The notes beneath the pieces were generated by a model. It was given only the letters and a program-made list of their open reading frames with translations, was not told where the DNA came from and did no database searches. Shown one piece after another: positions 18,267-22,969 of a stretch of 22,969 bases of DNA. Every line of letters starts with the position of its first letter. The stretch's first letter is position 1. This DNA comes from Blattamonas nauphoetae (taxonomy: Eukaryota; Preaxostyla; Oxymonadida). The stretch spans positions 1 to 22,969 of the forward strand of contig JARBJD010000692.1 of assembly GCA_033064195.1 (NCBI GenBank), read 5' to 3'. Both the position numbers and the translations under genes were made by a program.

Positions 18267-19126
18267 ACCTTCTTTGTTGATCTCTGTCAGAGCAACTCCA
18301 TCAGTGTTGTATCGAAGAATGACTGCTTCACATTTTTGTTTCCTTTGGTAGACATTCCAGAAGTGTCGAATATCAATTGGCGAGTTCAACTGAGGATAGA
18401 CTCGACTGATTCGTTCTTTGTTGAATCCTCCAAAGATCCACATTGAATCAATGTTTGACTTCATGTCTGCTGACAAACTGAAGAGCTCATGCATCGTCAG
18501 AAAGAATGTGAACTTTGGTTGTCGATTCTCTAGTAATAAGTCCATCATTGTCATTCTATTTTTGGATGTTCTACGTTCACCTAGGATTCTGCGACAGTCG
18601 TCAAGAAGGATAATCGTTTGGAGATTCTTAACTGAGAAATCTTCAATGTATAGTGAGTCAAAGAGATCCTCTCGACACTCATCAGTAATTCTGTCTTGCC
18701 ACTGGTTGTCAATAATTTCTTCATACGCAGCTTTTGATTCAGAGAGTTCCAACAGAAATGTAGTGCTTCATCATACTTGACCTTCACATAAGGAACATTC
18801 AGTATTGGTTTGAATTTGTCGAAGGTTGGATCAATGTTCTTATCAGTGACGAAGACAAACAGATGGAATAGTTCATTTCTGACTTGAACATTCTGGAGCT
18901 TGGCAACCTCTCGAAGAGCATTAAATGTTTTTCCGCTTCCTCTGTTTCCAACGAGGACATTGACACTGTTGCGATTGAAATTTAGGTCGGGGTGTATTTG
19001 TGATTGAGCTTCATGAGAAACATTCCTATTTGATGCTTCACTCAATTTTGCATTCACGTACGCTGTAAGTGAAGAGGGTTCCACCCTCCGCGAAACCAAA
19101 GGTTTTGTTGTTGAAGATCTTTTCAT
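18246..19126 (-). CDS. FtsK/HerA (A32)-type packaging ATPase of the Polinton-like element, broken
   Basis: On the minus strand the N-terminal part has a Walker A motif GNRGSGKT after a beta strand (VNVLV). The C-terminal part has a Walker B-like TIILLDDCR, then FFLTMHELFSLSADMKSNID, a layout seen in A32/FtsK-type genome-packaging ATPases of Polintons and related viruses. Together these span about 290 residues, normal for the family. It would pump DNA into capsids. It is the only gene on this strand and shares a 59-base divergent intergenic region with the 19186 gene. It looks broken, about one break. Confidence 0.75.
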
Positions 19127-19160
19127 TTATGATTTCTCTCTAATTAAAATATAGTTTTGG

Positions 19161-19173
19161 ATTTTTTATTTTG
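19161..19173 (+). promoter_or_regulatory. T-rich box in the divergent spacer, 19186 gene
   Basis: ATTTTTTATTTTG, 13 bases before the ATG at 19186, inside the short spacer shared with the oppositely directed ATPase gene. Confidence 0.45.
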
Positions 19174-19185
19174 TATGAAAACACA

Positions 19186-20133
19186 ATGTCGAAGATACAA
19201 TACATTCCCGCAAAGAGAAAGGCACCAGCGAAGAAACCGAAAATGAGATATGATCAGGGGGCTTTGGATGCAATGAAAAGAATCTATGCTGATGATGACA
19301 TTCGCACTAAATTCAATTCTGCACTCAGTAGTGTTCCATCAGCTTTGGAATACATTGAAAGGACTGGACAAAATTGGACGGTTCAGATGGAAAAACATGG
19401 AAAAGTTCCTGATGTGATGGTCTACGACAAAGACAATGGAGATCTGGTTGCAGCAAATGGTTTCATGCTTGCATCATACAACAGTCGACCTGTCGTCGAG
19501 ACATACTATTCAATGAATCCAACACCAGATATGCGAAGACAAACTCCATACTCATCATTTCGTCAAGATCATGGAAGAAGAATCAAAGCTGCACACAACA
19601 ACTTCCTCAAAACTGGAACATACGATTTACCAGGAAACTATCGTGAAGTCAACTACCAAGAAATGCAAACTCAACGATCACAACAACCGTATGCTATCAT
19701 GAAGAAAGCTGTTGGTGAATTCATGAATGATACTTTGAAGCTGTATCGAGCCAGTCGAGAACAACCTGCAGACACTGGGAAAGGAGTGTTGGACAATATG
19801 GTTTTCAATTCCATTCAGTCTAAAGTTGCATCAAAGATGTGGGATCAGTGGCTTGAAGACTATGTTGAAGGTTTCATCAGTTCCAATCCAGATCATCAGA
19901 GAACGAAAGCAAGAAAAGCGTTTAAGGAACAAATTCATCCACAGTTTCTCGAAATCATCACAAAAACAGAAGATTTGCAAACTTTCCTTGGTCGTTATTC
20001 AGTAAACATCTCAACATTTGTGAACGAACAGACAACTGCAGCGTACCGAACAAGAGATGTGGGTCAATACCAAACAGGATATATGCCGGAATATGCTCGA
20101 TTCGCACACTTGGAGAAAGATATGAGTGATTAA
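19186..20133 (+). CDS. Hypothetical 315-residue protein (Polinton-like element)
   Basis: The start is set at the ATG 19186 (MSKIQYIPAKRKAPAKKPKM), which follows the T-rich box; a TTG 15 bases upstream is in frame but is not a likely start. A basic, nuclear-localisation-like N-terminus (residues 7-19) leads to a mixed alpha/beta body, a Tyr/Pro-rich middle (TYYSMNPTPDMRRQTPYSSF) and a helical last third. No known family is recognised. Position beside the ATPase and small virion-like genes suggests a structural or DNA-associated role, but this is context only. It is too short for a typical double jelly-roll major capsid protein. It looks whole. Confidence 0.6.
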   Translation: MSKIQYIPAKRKAPAKKPKMRYDQGALDAMKRIYADDDIRTKFNSALSSVPSALEYIERTGQNWTVQMEKHGKVPDVMVYDKDNGDLVAANGFMLASYNSRPVVETYYSMNPTPDMRRQTPYSSFRQDHGRRIKAAHNNFLKTGTYDLPGNYREVNYQEMQTQRSQQPYAIMKKAVGEFMNDTLKLYRASREQPADTGKGVLDNMVFNSIQSKVASKMWDQWLEDYVEGFISSNPDHQRTKARKAFKEQIHPQFLEIITKTEDLQTFLGRYSVNISTFVNEQTTAAYRTRDVGQYQTGYMPEYARFAHLEKDMSD

Positions 20134-20148
20134 AAACATAAATATATA

Positions 20149-20162
20149 TTTTTTATTTTTAT
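20149..20162 (+). promoter_or_regulatory. T-rich box, 20171 gene
   Basis: TTTTTTATTTTTAT, eight bases before the ATG. Confidence 0.5.
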
Positions 20163-20170
20163 AGAAAGTG

Positions 20171-20758
20171 ATGCAGCCAATTCTAAGTTGTCAATTTACG
20201 AAACACACAAGTTCTTCTTCCGTTCCAACGTCAATCACCAACAATGTCATCATCGATAATAAAGGAGCAACTTCTGGAAGATCAAAGTTAGAAGATCGCA
20301 ATGAACAAGGGGCAAATGTTGAACTAGACAATGTTCCAGGGACGTACGATCCACCGCCACTTGAGATCTATCCATCAGCACCAATCCAAAGTCGTTCAAT
20401 TCCACTGCGAGAATACACCACCAATATAGCAGCATTCAAAGATCAACTGCTGTTGGTGTACAAGAATGCATTTGCATGTGAAAAGAAACTACTGAATAAC
20501 CTCATTGAACCATCGAAGAAACTGATCACAAACCAAAGTGATTTATGTGCACTGATTGCGACACTCACTGGGATCAACGATGTGGTGATTGAGTTGGATG
20601 ACCTGTCTGACAAGTGTCTATGTCTGAATAAACTCCCAATCTTTCGAACCATTTTCAAGATCCTTGTTGGTGGCAAAGACATGAGCATTGCCTTCAACGA
20701 AGCATACAACACTATACTCAATTATGGAATTTCATTGACAAAGGCAATTCCTCGTTAG
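20171..20758 (+). CDS. Hypothetical 195-residue protein with a PSAP motif (Polinton-like element)
   Basis: The start is the ATG at 20171, just after the T-rich box. The first ~75 residues are Ser/Thr/Pro-rich and probably disordered, and include YDPPPLEIYPSAP (about 59-71), a Pro-rich stretch with a PSAP tetrapeptide of the kind that binds ESCRT in many enveloped viruses. The C-terminal ~110 residues form a helical domain with three cysteines around CALIATL and KCLCLNKL. No family is recognised. It lies 37 bases after the previous gene and looks whole. Confidence 0.55.
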   Translation: MQPILSCQFTKHTSSSSVPTSITNNVIIDNKGATSGRSKLEDRNEQGANVELDNVPGTYDPPPLEIYPSAPIQSRSIPLREYTTNIAAFKDQLLLVYKNAFACEKKLLNNLIEPSKKLITNQSDLCALIATLTGINDVVIELDDLSDKCLCLNKLPIFRTIFKILVGGKDMSIAFNEAYNTILNYGISLTKAIPR

Positions 20759-20776
20759 AAAAATTAATGAATTGTA

Positions 20777-20794
20777 TTTTTTATTTTTACATAA
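20777..20794 (+). promoter_or_regulatory. T-rich box, 20795 gene
   Basis: TTTTTTATTTTTACATAA directly abuts the ATG. This and the next 11 coding bases are repeated identically at 21159-21187. Confidence 0.55.
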
Positions 20795-21142
20795 ATGGCA
20801 CCAGGAAGTTTCAACAAACTCAAAAATATTGGCAAACAGTTCTTTCAATTCATCAAACCTCTAGCTCCAACACTGCTTCAGGTTGGAGGTGGCTTGCTCT
20901 CACAGACAAACAACAAGTTTGGACAAACAGCAGGAGGAATCCTCAGTGGCTTAGGCGGAATGATGGATGTGTACCAGCAAAACAAAGCAATCAATCGAGC
21001 ACCACAACAACAGATGATTGTCTCGCCAGAGGCTTCGAACCCTCACAGGGTGAGAGATTATGAACCTCCACGAAATACTCGGTATGTTAATGATGACATG
21101 CCCCAGTCGTCAAATTCCAAAATTCAATTCAAAGGATTATAA
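20795..21142 (+). CDS. Small amphipathic MAPG protein, paralogue 1 (Polinton-like element)
   Basis: 115 residues beginning MAPGSFNKLKNIGKQFFQFI. An amphipathic/hydrophobic first part is followed by a Gly-rich segment (GGILSGLGGMMD) and a polar tail with Pro and Arg. It pairs with the next gene, whose start is MAPGWLSKLAAVGKNILRVG. Adenovirus protein VI has a comparable N-terminal amphipathic, Gly-rich character, so a minor virion or membrane-active role is conceivable; this is inference. The tRNA-like 37-nt motif lies inside the coding region at 21020-21056. Confidence 0.6.
   Translation: MAPGSFNKLKNIGKQFFQFIKPLAPTLLQVGGGLLSQTNNKFGQTAGGILSGLGGMMDVYQQNKAINRAPQQQMIVSPEASNPHRVRDYEPPRNTRYVNDDMPQSSNSKIQFKGL
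21020..21056 (+). repeat. Recurring tRNA-like motif, copy 3 (inside a gene)
   Basis: It begins GTCTCGCCAGAGGCTTCGAA and ends CACAGGGTGAGAG, differing from the inverse of 9724-9759 only by one extra A. Here it encodes VSPEASNPHRVR in the MAPG gene; in another frame it reads ARGFEPSQGER, like the start of the 11185 gene. Confidence 0.8.
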
Positions 21143-21158
21143 TTTGTTTATGTTCTAG

Positions 21159-21176
21159 TTTTTTATTTTTACATAA
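21159..21176 (+). promoter_or_regulatory. T-rich box, 21177 gene
   Basis: Identical over 18 bases to the box at 20777-20794 and equally adjacent to the ATG. Confidence 0.55.
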
Positions 21177-21359
21177 ATGGCACCAGGTTGGTTATCAAAA
21201 TTAGCAGCAGTCGGAAAAAACATACTCAGAGTTGGAGCTCCATTTCTGAATCTCATTCCCTTCGTTGGACCACTGATTTCGAAGGTTGCACAGACAGGTG
21301 TTGAGATGATTCCAGATGTGAAATCGGATCAGCAAATCCATGCAGAAAGATGGCATTGA
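21177..21359 (+). CDS. Small hydrophobic MAPG protein, paralogue 2 (Polinton-like element)
   Basis: 60 residues, MAPGWLSKLAAVGKNILRVG at the start, then a hydrophobic stretch (APFLNLIPFVGPLISKVAQT) that could insert in or lie on a membrane, and a short charged tail. It is clearly related to the preceding gene at promoter and N-terminus but is half the length. Function unknown. It is the last element gene with a clear start signal. Confidence 0.5.
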   Translation: MAPGWLSKLAAVGKNILRVGAPFLNLIPFVGPLISKVAQTGVEMIPDVKSDQQIHAERWH

Positions 21360-21595
21360 GAAGGAAACATGTTCGCTCGAGGTTACGAGACTGGAAGAAA
21401 GCTGAAGCCAGAAAGCAAGAAGAAATGAAGCAAAAGCAACAAATGGGTCAATATTTTGACATCATAGAAAGTTCCGATCATCCCTTCAAACCTCCCTCCG
21501 CATTCCTTTTCAAATTTGCTGTTAAATCTCAAATAGCTCTTTCTCACCTCCATGAACTGATTACATGTGTTTTTTCGATCTATTCATACCAGTAG
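21350..21595 (+). CDS. Uncertain small open frame after the MAPG pair
   Basis: 81 codons overlapping the end of the 21177 gene by 10 bases. The first ~45 residues are highly charged (RRKHVRSRLRDWKKAEARKQ and an EEMKQKQQ stretch), and the rest is less convincing. There is no T-rich box. It may be a real overlapping frame or non-coding sequence at the fading edge of the element. Confidence 0.25.
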   Translation: MALRRKHVRSRLRDWKKAEARKQEEMKQKQQMGQYFDIIESSDHPFKPPSAFLFKFAVKSQIALSHLHELITCVFSIYSYQ

Positions 21596-21599
21596 ACAA

Positions 21600-21904
21600 A
21601 TTGGAGGTGGATTACAAAACAATATGGGTTGATCGTCATTTGGTGGACTATGTACGGTCTGCCATCTTCCTCACTGCACTGGATGTGGTGTTCCGGGCGA
21701 ATGTCTCCTTCACCACCATATTACCTCTTCTCTCATTCTCTCTCTCTTCTGTTTTCCCTCTCTTTTGGCCGAATGAATGATTTCAGTTTTATTCACTTTT
21801 GGTGGTGTATTATCTCAAACAAGTGATTTTTCTTTAGTTTGTTTTCTCAAGAAAGTGTTAATTGTGAGTTGAAAACAACAAGATTCATGGAAGACACAAT
21901 TAAG
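21600..21904. other. Non-coding stretch between the element and the minisatellite
   Basis: No convincing gene. It has a pyrimidine-rich run (about 21721-21770), a weak inverted pair TTCACCACC / GGTGGTG (around 21709 and 21800), and a 9-bp inverted repeat TTAATTGTG / CACAATTAA (about 21857-21903). The right edge of the Polinton-like element lies somewhere near here but shows no recognisable terminal repeat. Confidence 0.5.
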
Positions 21905-22107
21905 ATGGAAAGTGCTGATGAGAGAAAGAGTGGAGGGAGGCGGAGGCTCGAGGAGGTGAGTTTGGATGTCGCAGAAGGAAAAAGGGAGTCTATCGGAAGG
22001 AGGTGAGTGGAGGACGAGGGAGGTGGAGTGGAGGGCGAGGGAGGTGAGTGGAGGATTAGAGAGGGGAGGGGAGAAGTGCAGAAGACGAGGGAGGCAAGTA
22101 GAGGTGA
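21905..22107 (+). repeat. GA-rich degenerate repeat tract
   Basis: Strongly purine-rich on the plus strand, with repeated GAGGGAGGTGAGTGGAGG-like motifs of varying length. It grades into the regular 30-bp minisatellite. No coding is supported. Confidence 0.75.
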
Positions 22108-22969
22108 GTGGAGTGTGGTGGCGATGGGGAGCGAAATGGAGTGTTTGGTGGCGATGAGGAGCGAAATGGAGTGTTTGGTGGCGATGAGGAGCGAAGCGGA
22201 GTGTTTGGTGGCGATAGAGAGCGAACTGGAGTGTTTGGTGGCGATGAGGAGCGAAATGGAATGTTTGGTGGCGATAGGGAGCGAAGCGGAGTGTTTGGTG
22301 GCGATGGGGAGCGAAGCGGAATGTTTGGTGGCGATGGGGAGCGAAGTGGAGTATTTGGTGGCGATGGGGAGCGAATGGAGTGGTTGGTGGCGATGAGGAG
22401 CGAAATGGAGTGTTTGGTGGCGATGGGGAGCGAAGCGGGGTGTTTGGTAGCGATGGGGAGCGAAGCGGAATGTTTGGTGGCGATGAGGCGAAGCGGAATG
22501 TTTTGGTGGCGATGGGGAGCGAAGTGGAGTGTTTGGTGGCGATGGGGAGTGGCCGGAGTGTTTGGTGGCGATAGGGGCGGGAGTGGGTGTTTGGTGGCGA
22601 TAGGGAGCGAAGCGGAGTGTTTGGTAGCGATGGGGAGCGAAATGGAGTGTTTGGTGGCGATGAGGAGCGAACTGGAGTGTTTGGTGGCGAGGAGGAGCGA
22701 AGCGGAGTGTTTGGTGGCGATGGGGAGCGAAGCGGAATGTTTGGTGGCGATGAGGAGCGAAGTGGAGTGTTTGGTGGCGATGAGGAGCGAAGCGGAGTGT
22801 TTGGTGGAGCGAACCGGAGTGTTTAGTGGCGATGAGGAGCGAAGCAGGTGTTTGGTAGCGATAGGGGAGCGAAGCGGAGTGTTTGGTGGCGATAGAAGGC
22901 GAACTGGAGTGTTTGGTGGCGGGAAATGAGGAGCAGAAGCGGAGTGTTTGAGTGGCGATAGAGAGCGAA
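22108..22969 (+). repeat. 30-bp minisatellite, about 28 units, runs off the window
   Basis: The unit is approximately GGAGCGAAGCGGAGTGTTTG followed by GTGGCGATGG. Most units vary at a few positions (AAGCGG/AATGG/ACTGG; GGGG/GAGG/AGGG), and a few are shortened or lengthened, mainly after 22370. Because 30 is a multiple of three, all forward frames stay open over long stretches, giving decapeptide repeats such as VFGGDGERSG. G and C are very unevenly split between strands. Open frames here are more simply a repeat artefact than a gene. Confidence 0.9.

Larger units (their letters stand above)
11129..21500. mobile_element. Polinton/Maverick-like virus-like element (fossil)
   Basis: The family is identified by three hallmark genes together: protein-primed family B DNA polymerase, retroviral-type integrase and an FtsK/A32-type ATPase. 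The element is A+T-richer than the host genes to its left, with A-rich coding strands. Genes are tightly packed (13-60 bases apart), mostly on the plus strand, with the ATPase on the minus strand. Ends are approximate: I found no terminal inverted repeats or target duplication in the window. Some genes look whole, others are broken; perhaps three or four breaks in all. No double jelly-roll capsid protein or maturation protease is recognisable, although several small genes of unknown function could be virion parts. Intact frames in much of it argue for a fairly young copy. Confidence 0.8.

Noticed and set aside
9724-21056. The inverted 37-nt match as the terminal inverted repeats of the Polinton-like element
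   Set aside because: The match stops abruptly on both sides, one copy lies inside a gene, and polymerase-type elements have longer, end-located repeats.
21565-21826. Two overlapping short open frames
   Set aside because: They overlap in different frames, are rich in Phe/Ser/Leu from a pyrimidine tract, and lack a start signal or similarity.
22108-22929. A 273-codon protein-coding gene
   Set aside because: It is entirely 30-bp minisatellite, open in more than one frame for the same reason; no start context or unique sequence.

Overview
The window is nuclear DNA from a single-celled eukaryote. Two genes carry short GT...AG introns (72 and 36 bases), the standard genetic code reads cleanly, and a virus-like Polinton/Maverick element lies between host genes and repeats. 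An anaerobic flagellate of the metamonad type is possible, because such genomes are rich in Mavericks, but nothing here fixes the lineage.

Left third, host genes. Bases ~35-5838 are the 3' part of a large type I polyketide synthase / fatty acid synthase-like gene. Domain order is C-methyltransferase, structural (non-catalytic) ketoreductase, enoylreductase, ketoreductase, acyl carrier protein, then a C-terminal acyltransferase that resembles the malonyl/palmitoyl transferase of fungal fatty acid synthase rather than an ordinary PKS acyltransferase. About a dozen changes of reading frame interrupt it. Next, 6028-7893 encodes a 12-segment MFS transporter of the FLVCR/SLC49 type with a probable in-frame intron.

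Middle, repeat cluster (8013-11100). In order it holds a complete non-autonomous DNA transposon of 434 bp with 32-bp inverted ends and an 8-bp target duplication; a small spliced gene for a transposase-type DNA-binding protein; two tRNA-like SINE heads; three exact-period 113-bp tandem repeats; a simple AAAATTC tract; and two direct copies of a ~270-bp sequence about 339 bp apart.

Right half, a Polinton/Maverick-like fossil (about 11.1-21.5 kb), richer in A+T than the host genes. It has a protein-primed family B DNA polymerase with an inserted HNH module and an OTU-like N-terminal region, a retroviral-type integrase with a long N-terminal extension, an FtsK/A32-type ATPase on the opposite strand, and six or more small genes. 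Almost every gene start is preceded by the same T-rich box (TTTTTATTTTT). Some parts look whole (integrase and most small genes); the polymerase and ATPase are broken. I see no double jelly-roll capsid gene, no maturation protease and no terminal inverted repeats.

Far right (21.9-22.97 kb): a GA-rich tract passes into a minisatellite of about 28 units of 30 bp that runs off the end of the window.
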